Notes: generated by a model not told the origin, from the sequence alone. A DNA stretch of 64,000 bases from Megalopta genalis (GCF_051020955.1 NC_135022.1:8458463-8522462), one strand, 5' to 3'; counted from the stretch's first letter, positions 1-9,122 are shown. Program-made: numbers and translations.

Positions 1-1
1 G

Positions 2-1534
2 TTTGGCTTCCGGGAGGGGCGATCGACGGTCGACGCTATCGACCGTCTCAAGTCCTTCTCGGACAATGCCGTGGCAAGGGGCGGGGTGTGCTTGGCGGTG
101 TCCATTGACATCGTCAATGCGTTCAACACCCTACCCTGGTCCGCCATTAGGGAGGCCCTCGTCGATCACCAGGTGCCTCCCTATCTGAGGCGGGTGATCG
201 GGGCCTACCTGCGGGACAGGTGGGTTGAATACCCGGGCCGGTGCGGGATGATACGGAGGGAAGTGGACCGCGGGGTCCCGCAGGGGTCCGTTTTAGGACC
301 GCTCCTGTGGGACCTGGGTTACAACGCGGTCCTGGAGAAGGCCCCCCTGCCCGACGGTGCCACCCTCGTCTGCTACGCGGATGACACGTTGGTGGTCGCC
401 GTCGGGAGTACCTTCGAGAGGACCATCCGACGAGCAGAGGTTGCGGTGGCAGCCGTCGTCGCGAGGATCCGCGATCTGGGGCTGAAAATAGCCCCGGAGA
501 AGGCCGAGGCTGTCTGGTTTCACGGACGGCCTCGGTCTCGGCCACCGGCCAGATCGTGGATCCGGGTTGGAGAAGCCTGCGTCGAGGTGAAGTCCGAGTT
601 GAAATATCTCGGACTGATCCTCGACAGCCGCTGGAGCTTCGATGCGCATCTCGACCGTCTCGTCCCCCGAGTCGAAAAGGCGGCGGCCTCTTTGGGCCGC
701 CTGCTGCCCAACCTCGGGGGACCGGGAGATTTGGTGCGCCGCCTATACCTGGGCGTGGTGCGGTCTATGGCCTTATACGGTGCCCCGATATGGGCGCCGC
801 ACGTGATGACCAGCCGGCGCAACACGCTGTTGTTGCGCCGGCTGCAGAGGCGGATGGCCATCCGCCTCATAAGAGGTTACCGCACCACGTCTACCGTGGC
901 GGCGCTTGCTCTGGCGGGAGAACTTCCCTTCGAGCTTCAGGCGGCGGTGCGCGCCTATGTTTACACGCGCACAAGCATCGCTGGCCGTGCTCGAGGGGCC
1001 CCGCCGGAGCGAGAGACGGTCGAGGGCTTCGGGCTCCAGGCCCGGCGACTAGCGCTCGCCAGATGGCGTGCCGAGCTTTGCTCCCACGCCGGCGAGCGCG
1101 TCCCCGGGGCTCTCCTGCCGCACTTCACCTCGTGGCGGGAGAGACGGCATGGCAGGCTCTCCTACCGAGCGACGCAGGTGTTCACCGGGCATGGCTGCTT
1201 CGGTGTCTACCTGTGTCGCATCGGGCGGGAAGCGACGGCGGTGTGCCACCATTGTGGCGCGGAGGAAGACTCGGCGCAGCACACGCTGGAGGAATGTCCC
1301 GCCTTTTCAGCGCTGCGCCGAGTCCTAAAACGGGATGTCGGTCACGACCTCGCACTCTCCAGCCTAGTTGGGGCCATGCTGGAGAGCCCAGGGAAGTGGG
1401 CGGCAGCAATCTCTTTCTGCGAGGATGTTATGTCGCGGAAGGAGGCTGCCGAGCGGGATCGGGAGCTTACAGATCCCGTCCGACGTGCCCGGGGACGGCG
1501 TGCGCGCCCACGCCGAGAAACCCCGGGCAGCTGA
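2..1534 (+). CDS. ORF2 of copy A1 (partial): reverse transcriptase core and C-terminal CCHC
   Basis: The frame is open from position 2 to the TGA at 1532-1534. It corresponds to about residues 537-1047 of the 1047-residue family A ORF2. Visible motifs are FGFREGRST at the start, motif A (SIDIVNAFN), motif B (GVPQGSVLGP), motif C (YADD), the KYLGLILDS block, and a C-terminal C-x2-C-x8-H-x4-C finger typical of R1-clade ORF2. The endonuclease half lies left of the window. An internal ATG at position 71 is not the real start, because homology continues upstream of it. Small differences from the other copies include KSFSDN instead of KSLSDN. The protein would copy element RNA at a nicked telomeric repeat. 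Confidence 0.93.
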   Translation, partial: FGFREGRSTVDAIDRLKSFSDNAVARGGVCLAVSIDIVNAFNTLPWSAIREALVDHQVPPYLRRVIGAYLRDRWVEYPGRCGMIRREVDRGVPQGSVLGPLLWDLGYNAVLEKAPLPDGATLVCYADDTLVVAVGSTFERTIRRAEVAVAAVVARIRDLGLKIAPEKAEAVWFHGRPRSRPPARSWIRVGEACVEVKSELKYLGLILDSRWSFDAHLDRLVPRVEKAAASLGRLLPNLGGPGDLVRRLYLGVVRSMALYGAPIWAPHVMTSRRNTLLLRRLQRRMAIRLIRGYRTTSTVAALALAGELPFELQAAVRAYVYTRTSIAGRARGAPPERETVEGFGLQARRLALARWRAELCSHAGERVPGALLPHFTSWRERRHGRLSYRATQVFTGHGCFGVYLCRIGREATAVCHHCGAEEDSAQHTLEECPAFSALRRVLKRDVGHDLALSSLVGAMLESPGKWAAAISFCEDVMSRKEAAERDRELTDPVRRARGRRARPRRETPGS

Positions 1535-2050
1535 GAGTAGGCGGGCGGCGGGTGTACCAGAACATGCTGGTTTCATTGCCCGCCGCCCGCCAACAGAGGA
1601 GGACCTCCACTGTTGGGAGTTGGGGATGACGAGTCGCCTGAAGGAGGCGAGGGTTAACTGTGATCCTCCTCCAATATACTCGTCGTCCCCCCGGCGGCCG
1701 CTGTGATCAGGGCGGGGGCCCTGGTCACCTATCGCGCGGTCGCTGTGTCGGGGCGGTGCGGAGTGCGACCCCTCGCGCCGCCGAATTGAAATGGATTCTA
1801 GGGGGGAGGATTTATCTCCCCCCGGGACGAGGCCGGCCATCGTTACCATCTTGATGGCCGGCCAGGCGAGGGGGAGCCGCGGTAGTGTTCTTCAAGAGTT
1901 CCCGTGGCTCCCCCGTTGAATCGCCAGCGATCGGTCCTGCGTCCTCAGGTCGCCGTGGAGGTTTTAGTGGGTCAAACCCCACACTACCCTCGTCCCGCTC
2001 CCCCGGGCGGGGCGGGGGTGTCTGGAGAGCAGATTTCCTCCACGTAAAAT
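1535..2050 (+). promoter_or_regulatory. 3' UTR of copy A1, highly structured
   Basis: Just after the stop is a perfect 13-bp GC hairpin whose 5' arm is at 1540-1552. It is followed by a GCCGGCCATC/GATGGCCGGC hairpin, a GGGGGAGCC/GGCTCCCCC hairpin, the TAGTGGG/CCCACACTA hairpin shared by all families in this window, and the terminal motif GCAGATTTCCTCC before poly(A). In Bombyx SART1 the 3' UTR is needed for recognition by ORF2 protein; the same role is inferred here. Confidence 0.75.
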
Positions 2051-2072
2051 AAAAAAAAAAAAAAAAAAAAAA

Positions 2073-2076
2073 GGTT
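2073..2076 (+). repeat. Minimal telomeric junction GGTT between A1 and A2
   Basis: Only four telomeric nucleotides separate the poly(A) of A1 from the C7 tract that begins A2. This is what insertion of A2 into the first repeat unit after A1 would leave if the top strand is cut after GGTT. Confidence 0.85.
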
Positions 2077-2220
2077 CCCCCCCATGTCCGCTACCTTGTC
2101 GTGGTGGGGGGGCTTCGTGCCCTAATGATCCTCAAGGCTGTGCCGGCGGGGAATTTATTCCCTGGCAGGTTCTACCATGCCGGAGTGGCTTGAGGTGAGG
2201 GGCCAACTAAAGTCGGACAC
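2077..2220 (+). ncRNA. Candidate HDV-like self-cleaving ribozyme, copy A2
   Basis: The 144 nt fold as a nested double pseudoknot. P1 is C7 at 2077-2083 with G7 at 2106-2112. P2 is TGTCCG at 2085-2090 with CGGACA at 2214-2219. P3 is ACC at 2093-2095 with GGT at 2103-2105, closing the 7-nt L3 UUGUCGU. P4 is CCTCAAG at 2130-2136 with CTTGAGG at 2189-2195, extended by GCCCT/AGGGGC. J4/2 is CUAA at 2207-2210, with C2207 as candidate catalytic cytosine. The order and the ACC-L3-GGU/CUAA elements match the HDV fold. P1.1 offers only one clear pair. Position 2084 is A here but G in the other copies; it faces U2105. Cleavage would fall just before 2077 and release the element 5' end. Confidence 0.78.
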
Positions 2221-2446
2221 ATACCGTAAACCTGTGGTCATGTTTTACAGGAACGGGGGTCTTGCCTTAACCGGCCGGGCCGCGAGGATGACAACCTCTC
2301 TAAAAAATCCCTAGCCCCAAGCAGTGTTGCGCGGTGATGAGGGTGTAGCTGGACTAAGCGCCAGCTATGGTTGGTGGGTGCACCAATCTTTAGCGGACAA
2401 CCCCGGGGTACCTGGCGACCCCCGGGTGTATTAGCCTTCCCCGGGT

Positions 2447-4639
2447 ATGGCGGCTCTGCCCGGGGTGACCTTCTTTCCGACCACACTCGTGGGACCAATT
2501 ATGGATTCTTTTTCACAAACAACCGGGGTGGGGGGAAACGAGCGTGAGGGTGAGGTGCGCGGGCCTATCGTGCGCCTCAAGAGATGTACAGAGCCGGTGT
2601 CGCGGAGTCATTCGGCAACACGCGGCAAAAAGAGGACCGCAGCGGGCCTTGGTGAGTGCGATGAGGGGGAGGAGTCAGATTTCTCTGTCTCCTCCCACCA
2701 CTCATCGCAGAGTGTCCCGGGCTCGTCATCAGCGAGGAAAAGAGGACGGCCGCCGACGACCGGCGAATATGTTGGCCTCGCAGAGGCCAAACTTAGGCTG
2801 GCCGAGGCTTCGCAGCTGGAGGCCGAGGCAAGGGAGGTGGCGGCGATATTCGACCCGGGAGCCCCCGTGTCGAGACCATCGCGGTCGAGCGTCCCGCTCC
2901 CGGACGAGACGGATATAGCGGAAAATTTCCGCAACCGTCCAACGCGGGATGTCGCGGCCGCTATATTGGAGAGCCTGGATGAAGTGGCCAGGATCTCCGG
3001 CGTGTCAAAGGGGCTGAAGGGCAATTTGGCCCGCGCCCTAAGGGTGGCCGCCTTAAACGGCAGGGTGGGGGTGTCCGAGCTTGCGGTTAGGTCAGCTACC
3101 GACGCCACGCGTGCCCTGGAGGCAGAGAATGCCGTCCTCAGGGGGCAAATGACGGAGCTGCGGGCGGAGGTGGCTCGGCTCCGGCAGGTGGTGGAGGCGA
3201 GTACGGCAGCTGCCGCAATGCCTCCGCCGCCGCGCCCGGGAGAGGGCTCAGTATCGCCGCCGATCGTCGCCGCCCGGGACTGCCAACGCTCCGGGCAAGA
3301 AAAGTCCTCGCCCCCACATGCGACTGCGCCCGCAGATTTTCTGGTGCAGATAAGCGCCCTGATAGACGCCAAATTGGCGTCATTCAGGAGGGAGCTCGCG
3401 CCGCGAACGGACTCGGCCCTGCGATCGGTGGCACCTGGGCCGTCCGTCCCCTCACAGTCTTCGGACAGGGTGGGGCGGAAGACGAAGAAGAAGATGAAAG
3501 GTGGGAAAGCTGGGGCGGCTATAGCGGCCCAGACGGAGCCCGCTCGACCGCGAGCAGAATCGGCGCTACCCTCTGCCGCGCCTCCGCCCCAGGAGGCGTG
3601 GTCCCAGGTGGTTGGCCGCAAGGCTAAAAAGGCGGCTGCCAAGGCCACTGCGGCGGCGAATAATAAAAAAGGACGGGTGGTCCCGGCGGCCCCCAGGAAG
3701 ACACCCCTGCCTCCGCGACCGCCACGCACAGCAGCGGTTACCATAACGGTTCCGTCTGGCGTGGACATTACTTACGCGCAGGCGATGGCCACTGCCAGGT
3801 CCAAGGTGGACCTGGCAGAAATTGGCATCGCCTCGCTGAGGCCGCGAAGGGCGGTGACTGGGGGGTTAATTTTGGAAGTCCCTGGCACCGATGGGGCCGC
3901 CAAGGCCACCGTCCTCGCCACAAAAGTGGCGGAAGCGCTGGCAGGCACCGGCGTAAAGGTCGCGCGTCCGGTCAAAAAAGCTGACCTTAGGGTGCGCGGC
4001 CTGGTCGATTCGACCACGCCGGCGGAGGTCGCTGCGGCTGTTGCCCGCGTGGGCGGGTGCAGCGAGGGGGACATCAATACCGGCGAAATCCGGTCTTCCC
4101 CCTCGGGATTGGGCACCCTCTGGGTCCGATGTCCTGCCGCGGCCGCTCGCAAGGTTGCTGTCGCGGGCCGGATAACCGTCGGCTGGACCCATGCAGCCGT
4201 GGAGGCCCTGAGTGCCCGGCCTCTGCAGTGTTACCGTTGCCTTGATGTTGGCCACACCAGTCAGCGGTGCACTTCTGCCGAGGATAGGTCCGACTGCTGC
4301 TATAGATGCGGCAGTCGGGACCATAAGGTGGCAGCCTGTACGGCCACGCCCAATTGTCCGCTTTGTGCGGGCGCGGGCAGGCCTTCTGGTCACCGCCTCG
4401 GCGGCCGGGCGTGTCCTGTCAGTGCGAGGCGAGGCAAGGTAGGCGGCCAAAGGTCGTCTGCCAGATTCAATAAAAAAGGGAAGGAAACCACGATGGCCAT
4501 GGCAGCGACCACCGTGGCCAGCAACGAAAAGGCGGCACCGCCTGATGCTACCGCCGCACCCGCGGGGGCGAATGGGGCCACTAAAGTCCCTGACGCCACC
4601 GCATCCGCGGCCGTGACGGCGATGGACACGGCTGTGTAA
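2447..4639 (+). CDS. ORF1 of copy A2: Gag-like RNA-binding protein with three zinc knuckles (730 aa)
   Basis: Structural protein expected to bind element RNA and carry it to telomeres. The N-terminal third is basic then acidic/serine-rich (GKKRTAAG followed by DEGEES), with an AT-hook-like RGRP near residue 100. A heptad-rich segment around residues 205-250 looks like a coiled coil. A lysine stretch follows (KTKKKMKGGK). The region from about 430 resembles the central domain of the B and C ORF1 proteins. At the C terminus are two CCHC knuckles (CYRCLDVGHTSQRC, CYRCGSRDHKVAAC) and a longer third. An alternative start is the in-frame ATG that begins MDSFSQ; both ATGs have G or A at -3 and G at +4. 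It is one residue shorter than the other copies. The stop TAA overlaps the ORF2 ATG. Confidence 0.9.
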   Translation: MAALPGVTFFPTTLVGPIMDSFSQTTGVGGNEREGEVRGPIVRLKRCTEPVSRSHSATRGKKRTAAGLGECDEGEESDFSVSSHHSSQSVPGSSSARKRGRPPTTGEYVGLAEAKLRLAEASQLEAEAREVAAIFDPGAPVSRPSRSSVPLPDETDIAENFRNRPTRDVAAAILESLDEVARISGVSKGLKGNLARALRVAALNGRVGVSELAVRSATDATRALEAENAVLRGQMTELRAEVARLRQVVEASTAAAAMPPPPRPGEGSVSPPIVAARDCQRSGQEKSSPPHATAPADFLVQISALIDAKLASFRRELAPRTDSALRSVAPGPSVPSQSSDRVGRKTKKKMKGGKAGAAIAAQTEPARPRAESALPSAAPPPQEAWSQVVGRKAKKAAAKATAAANNKKGRVVPAAPRKTPLPPRPPRTAAVTITVPSGVDITYAQAMATARSKVDLAEIGIASLRPRRAVTGGLILEVPGTDGAAKATVLATKVAEALAGTGVKVARPVKKADLRVRGLVDSTTPAEVAAAVARVGGCSEGDINTGEIRSSPSGLGTLWVRCPAAAARKVAVAGRITVGWTHAAVEALSARPLQCYRCLDVGHTSQRCTSAEDRSDCCYRCGSRDHKVAACTATPNCPLCAGAGRPSGHRLGGRACPVSARRGKVGGQRSSARFNKKGKETTMAMAATTVASNEKAAPPDATAAPAGANGATKVPDATASAAVTAMDTAV

Positions 4640-7600
4640 TGGGGCCCCCGGGCCCGATAATACAAGTTAACCTCAACTGCTCGGCCAGAGCGCAGGATCT
4701 CCTGTTTCAATGCCTGGCCGAGCGGGGTGCCGGGTTGGCAGTCGTGGCGGAGCCGCACAGGGTCCCCAAACATCCACACTGGATGGGGGACTCGATTGGC
4801 TCCGCCGCGATTATTTGGGCTGGGAGGCCGGGGTCCCCGCCGTGCTCGCTTATCGAGCGCGGCCTGGGATACGTGGCCGTCGATTGGGGCGGCACCGCGG
4901 TTGTGGCGATATACGCACCTCCAAGGTGGTCCCTCGAAGAGTTTGAGCAGTATCTGGACGGGGTAGGGAGATGCGTCTCCCGCTGCCATCCCCGTCCGGT
5001 GCTGGTCCTGGGGGACTTTAATGCCAAGGCCACGGCTTGGGGTTCCCCCGGGACTGATTCGAGGGGCCGGGAGGTGCTGGATTGGGCGGCGGGACTGGAG
5101 CTCCGTCTCCTGAACACGGGCTCGGTCCATACGTGCGTGCGGCATAACGGGGGGTCCATCGTTGACCTTTCGTGGGCAACGCCCCAGGCCGCGCGCCGTA
5201 TTACGGGGTGGAGGGTGGCGGAAGGGGTCGAGACGTTGTCTGACCACAGATACATAGTTCTCGACCTCTCCGCCGCCCCACCATCGACACCCCGTCGTCG
5301 CCCCGCCGATGAAGGTTCGCCTCAGCCGCGGTGGGCGCTGAAGCGCCTCGACCAGGACGCTCTGATGGCGGCGGCCCGCGTCGTGGCCTGGCCAGCAACA
5401 CCGGCCGGGCCAGTCGACGGGAATGGGGAGGCCCATTGGTTCCGTGGCGCAATGACGTCCATTTGCGACGTAGCCATGCCCCGGGCCAGGGTCTTCCCGA
5501 GGAAGGCGGTGTACTGGTGGTCGCGCGCGATAGCGGAGTTACGCACCGAGTGCGTCCGCGCGCGACGCCAGTACGCTCGCGCCCGTCGACGACGACGTAC
5601 GGACGACGTTCTGGCTGCCCAGCTGTACGGGCGATATCGGGAGAAGGTGGTCGCCCTGCAGCTGGCCATCAGGCGAGCGAAGGACCAGGCCTGGCGCGAT
5701 CTCCTCGGCTCTCTAAACCGAGATCCGTGGGGGCGCCCATACAAGATGGCATTGGGACGATTGCGTCCCTGGGCGCCGCCCGTGTCGGAGAGCCTGGATC
5801 CGGGGCTGCTCGGGCGGGTCGTGGGCGCTTTATTCCCCGTTAGCGGGGAGGCGTCCCGGCCTGTCCCTGAGCCAGAGGAACATGAGTGGTCCCCGGATCT
5901 TGAGGTCGCGCCGGAGGAGATGGCCGGGGTCGTCAAATGGCTCCGGGGCAAGAATACCGCCCCGGGGCCGGACGGTATCCCCGGCCGGGTCTGGCTGCTC
6001 GCCGCGAGCGTCCTGGGGGAGAGGCTGAGGAGCCTCTACTCTGGGCTCCTGAGGTCGGGGACGTTCCCCGACCTATGGAGAGAAAGTCGGATGGTCCTCT
6101 TGAGGAAGGATGGGAGGCCGGGGGATTCTCCCTCCGCGTACCGGCCCATTTGTCTCCTGGATGAGGCGGGCAAGATCTTCGAGAAGATCATCGTTGCCCG
6201 CCTCTCCAGACACCTGTCCCGCGACGGCCCCGATCTAGCGGACTGCCAGTTTGGCTTCCGGGAGGGGCGATCGACGGTCGACGCTATCGAGCGTCTCAAG
6301 TCCCTCTCGGACAATGCCGTGGCAAGGGGCGGGGTGTGCTTGGCGGTGTCCATTGACATCGTCAATGCGTTCAACACCCTGCCCTGGTCCGCCATTAGGG
6401 AGGCCCTCGTCGATCACCAGGTGCCTCCATATCTAAGGCGGGTGATCGGAGCCTACCTGCGGGACAGGTGGGTCGAATACCCGGGCCGGTACGGGATGAT
6501 ACGGAGGGAAGTGGACCGCGGGGTCCCGCAGGGGTCCGTTTTAGGACCGCTCCTGTGGGACCTGGGTTACAACGCGGTCCTGGAAAAGGCCTCCCTGCCC
6601 GACGGTGCCACCCTCGTCTGCTACGCGGACGACACGTTGGTGGTCGCCGTCGGGAGTACCTTCGAGAGGACCATCCGACGAGCAGAGGTTGCGGTGGCAG
6701 CCGTCGTCGCGAGGATCCGCGATCTGGGGCTGAAAATAGCCCCGGAGAAGGCCGAGGCTGTCTGGTTTCACGGACGGCCTCGGTCTCGGCCACCGGCCAG
6801 ATCGTGGATCCGGGTTGGAGAAGCCTGCGTCGAGGTGAAGTCCGAGTTGAAATATCTCGGACTGATCCTCGACAGCCGCTGGAGCTTCGATGCGCATCTC
6901 GACCGTCTCGTCCCCCGAGTCGAAAAGGCTGCGGCCTCTTTGGGCCGCCTGCTGCCCAACCTCGGGGGACCGGGAGATTTGGTGCGCCGCCTATACCTGG
7001 GCGTGGTGCGGTCTATGGCCTTATACGGTGCCCCAATATGGGCGCCGTACGTGATGACCAGCCGGCGCAACACGGTGTTGTTGCGCCGGCTGCAGAGGCG
7101 GATGGCCATCCGCCTCATAAGAGGTTACCGCACCACGTCTACCGTGGCGGCGCTTGCTCTGGCGGGAGAAATTCCCTTCGAGCTTCAGGCGGCGGTGCGC
7201 GCCTATGTTTATAGGCGCACAAGCATCGCCAGCCGTGCTCGAGGGGCCCCGCCGGAGCGAGAGACGGTCGAGGGCTTCGAGCTCCAGGCCCGGAGACTAG
7301 CGCTCGCCAGATGGCGTGCCGAGCTTTGCTCCCACGCCGGCGAGCGCGTCCCCGGGGCTCTCCTGCCGCACTTCACCTCGTGGCAGGAGAGACGGCATGG
7401 CAGGCTCTCCTACCGAGCGACGCAGGTGTTCACCGGGCATGGCTGCTTCGGTGTCTACCTGTGTCGCATCGGGCGGGAAGCGACGACGGTGTGCCACCAT
7501 TGTGGCGCGGAGGAAGACTCGGCGCAGCACACGCTGGAGGAATGTCCCGCCTTTTCAGCGCTGCGCCGAGTCCTAAAACGGGAAGTCGGTCACGACCTCG

Positions 7601-7782
7601 CACTCTCCAGCCTAGTTGGGGCCATGCTGGAGAGCCCGGGGAAGTGGGCGGCAGCAATCTCTTTCTGCGAGGATGTTATGTCGCGGAAGGAGGCTGCCGA
7701 GCGGGATCGGGAGCTTACAGATCCCGCCCGACGTGCCCGGGGACGGCGTGCGCGCCCACGCCGAGAAACCCCGGGCAGCTGA
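4639..7782 (+). CDS. ORF2 of copy A2: endonuclease-reverse transcriptase (1047 aa)
   Basis: The ATG uses the last A of the ORF1 stop (TAATG), so translation by termination-reinitiation is likely, as shown for Bombyx SART1. Residues 1-210 are an AP-type endonuclease (E38; GDFNAK 125-130; SDH 201-203) that would nick the C-rich telomeric strand. The reverse transcriptase spans roughly 440-760: motif A D573, PQGS motif B, YADD 662-665. The C-terminal CCHC is C952-C955-H964-C969. Copy-specific changes include VVGALF for VVDALF, DAIER for DAIDR, and SWQERR for SWRERR. All catalytic motifs are present. Confidence 0.95.
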   Translation: MGPPGPIIQVNLNCSARAQDLLFQCLAERGAGLAVVAEPHRVPKHPHWMGDSIGSAAIIWAGRPGSPPCSLIERGLGYVAVDWGGTAVVAIYAPPRWSLEEFEQYLDGVGRCVSRCHPRPVLVLGDFNAKATAWGSPGTDSRGREVLDWAAGLELRLLNTGSVHTCVRHNGGSIVDLSWATPQAARRITGWRVAEGVETLSDHRYIVLDLSAAPPSTPRRRPADEGSPQPRWALKRLDQDALMAAARVVAWPATPAGPVDGNGEAHWFRGAMTSICDVAMPRARVFPRKAVYWWSRAIAELRTECVRARRQYARARRRRRTDDVLAAQLYGRYREKVVALQLAIRRAKDQAWRDLLGSLNRDPWGRPYKMALGRLRPWAPPVSESLDPGLLGRVVGALFPVSGEASRPVPEPEEHEWSPDLEVAPEEMAGVVKWLRGKNTAPGPDGIPGRVWLLAASVLGERLRSLYSGLLRSGTFPDLWRESRMVLLRKDGRPGDSPSAYRPICLLDEAGKIFEKIIVARLSRHLSRDGPDLADCQFGFREGRSTVDAIERLKSLSDNAVARGGVCLAVSIDIVNAFNTLPWSAIREALVDHQVPPYLRRVIGAYLRDRWVEYPGRYGMIRREVDRGVPQGSVLGPLLWDLGYNAVLEKASLPDGATLVCYADDTLVVAVGSTFERTIRRAEVAVAAVVARIRDLGLKIAPEKAEAVWFHGRPRSRPPARSWIRVGEACVEVKSELKYLGLILDSRWSFDAHLDRLVPRVEKAAASLGRLLPNLGGPGDLVRRLYLGVVRSMALYGAPIWAPYVMTSRRNTVLLRRLQRRMAIRLIRGYRTTSTVAALALAGEIPFELQAAVRAYVYRRTSIASRARGAPPERETVEGFELQARRLALARWRAELCSHAGERVPGALLPHFTSWQERRHGRLSYRATQVFTGHGCFGVYLCRIGREATTVCHHCGAEEDSAQHTLEECPAFSALRRVLKREVGHDLALSSLVGAMLESPGKWAAAISFCEDVMSRKEAAERDRELTDPARRARGRRARPRRETPGS

Positions 7783-8298
7783 GAGTAGGCGGGCGGCGGG
7801 TGTACCAGTACATGCTGGTTTCATTGCCCGCCGCCCGCCAACAGAGGAGGACCTCCCCTGTTGTGAGTGGGGGATGGCGAGTCGCCTGAAGGAGGCGAGG
7901 GCTAATCGTGATCCTCCTCCAACATACTCGTCGTCCCCCTGGCGGCCGCTGTGATCAGGGCGGGGGCCCTGGTCACCTATCGCGCGGTCGCCGTGTCGGG
8001 GCGGTGCGGGGTGCGACCCCTCGCGCCGCCGAATTTAAATGGATTTAAGGGGGGAGGATTTATCTCCCCCCGGGACGCGGCCGGCCATCGTTACCATCTT
8101 GATGGCCGGCCAGGCGAGGGGGAGCCGCGGTAGTGTTCTTCAAGAGTTCCCGTGGCTCCCCCGTTGAATCGCCAGCGATCGGTCCTGCGTCCTCAGGTCG
8201 CCGTGGAGGTTTTAGTGGGTCAATCCCCACACTACCCTCGTCTCGCTCCCCCGGGCGGGGCGAGGGTGTCTGGCGAGCAGATTTCCTCCACGTAAAAT
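7783..8298 (+). promoter_or_regulatory. 3' UTR of copy A2
   Basis: Perfect 13-bp hairpin arms lie at 7788-7800 and 7827-7839, with an inner ACCAG/CTGGT. GCCGGCCATC 8080-8089 pairs with GATGGCCGGC 8101-8110. The cross-family hairpin occupies 8208-8236. Poly(A) follows GTAAAAT. Confidence 0.75.
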
Positions 8299-8314
8299 AA
8301 AAAAAAAAAAAAAA

Positions 8315-8406
8315 GGTTATGTCAAGGTTATGTCAAGGTTATGTCAAGGTTATGTCAAGGTTATGTCAAGGTTATGTCAAGGTTATGTCAAGGTTATGTC
8401 AAGGTT
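8315..8406 (+). repeat. Telomeric array between A2 and A3 (92 nt)
   Basis: Eight perfect GGTTATGTCAA units plus GGTT. The length is 11n+4, as the family A insertion rule predicts. Confidence 0.97.
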
Positions 8407-8408
8407 GC

Positions 8409-9122
8409 AACACGCTGTTGTTGCGCCGGCTGCAGAGGCGGATGGCCATCCGCCTCATAAGGGGTTACCGCACCACGTCTACCGTGGCGGCGCTTGCTCT
8501 GGCGGGAGAACTTCCCTTCGAGCTTCAGGCGGCGGTGCGCGCCTATGTTTATAGGCGCACAAGCATCGCCAGCCGTGCTCGAGGGGCCCCGCCGGAGCGA
8601 GAGACGGTCGAGGGCTTCGAGCTCCAGGCCCGGCGACTAGCGCTCGCCAGATGGCGTGCCGAGCTTTGCTCCCACGCCGGCGAGCGCGTCCCCGGGGCTC
8701 TCCTGCCGCACTTCACCTCGTGGCGGGAGAGACGGCATGGCAGGCTCACCTACCGAGCGACGCAGGTGTTCACCGGGCATGGCTGCTTCGGTGTCTACCT
8801 GTGTCGCATCGGGCGGGAAGCGACGACGGTGTGCCACCACTGTGGCGCGGAGGAAGACTCGGCGCAGCACACGCTGGAGGAATGTCCCGCCTTTTCAGCG
8901 CTGCGCCGAGTCCTAAAACGGGATGTCGGTCACGACCTCGCACTCTCCAGCCTAGTTGGGGCCATGCTGGAGAGCCCGGGGAAGTGGGCTGCAGCAATCT
9001 CTTTCTGCGAGGATGTTATGTCGCGGAAGGAGGCTGCCGAGCGGGATCGGGAGCTTACAGATCCCGCCCGACGTGCCCGGGGACGGCGTGCGCGCCCACG
9101 CCGAGAAACCCCGGGCAGCTGA
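8409..9122 (+). pseudogene. ORF2 3' fragment of copy A3
   Basis: It encodes residues 811-1047 of ORF2, including the CCHC finger but neither the endonuclease nor the reverse transcriptase catalytic motifs, so it cannot be autonomous. By chance the frame is open back into the telomeric array to an ATG at 8319, giving a 267-codon chimaera: 30 codons of repeat-encoded peptide fused to the ORF2 C terminus. Nothing shows that the chimaera is expressed. Confidence 0.9.

Larger units (their letters stand above)
1..2072 (+). mobile_element. Family A SART-like non-LTR retrotransposon, copy A1 (left end outside window)
   Basis: This is the 3' portion of a telomere-specific LINE. The window opens inside the reverse transcriptase region of ORF2. 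The copy then runs through the complete 3' UTR to a 22-nt poly(A) at 2051-2072. The only telomeric sequence before copy A2 is GGTT (2073-2076). The sequence is nearly identical to the other family A copies below. Whether the missing 5' part is intact cannot be seen here. Confidence 0.93.
2077..8314 (+). mobile_element. Family A SART-like element, copy A2 (full length)
   Basis: This is a complete copy: ribozyme-like 5' end, about 226 nt of further 5' UTR, ORF1, ORF2 overlapping ORF1 by one base, 516-nt 3' UTR, and poly(A) at 8299-8314. GGTT precedes it and GGTTATGTCAA follows it, so the target-site duplication is GGTT (possibly AAGGTT, since the two A are indistinguishable from the tail). Both ORFs are open. 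Confidence 0.95.
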
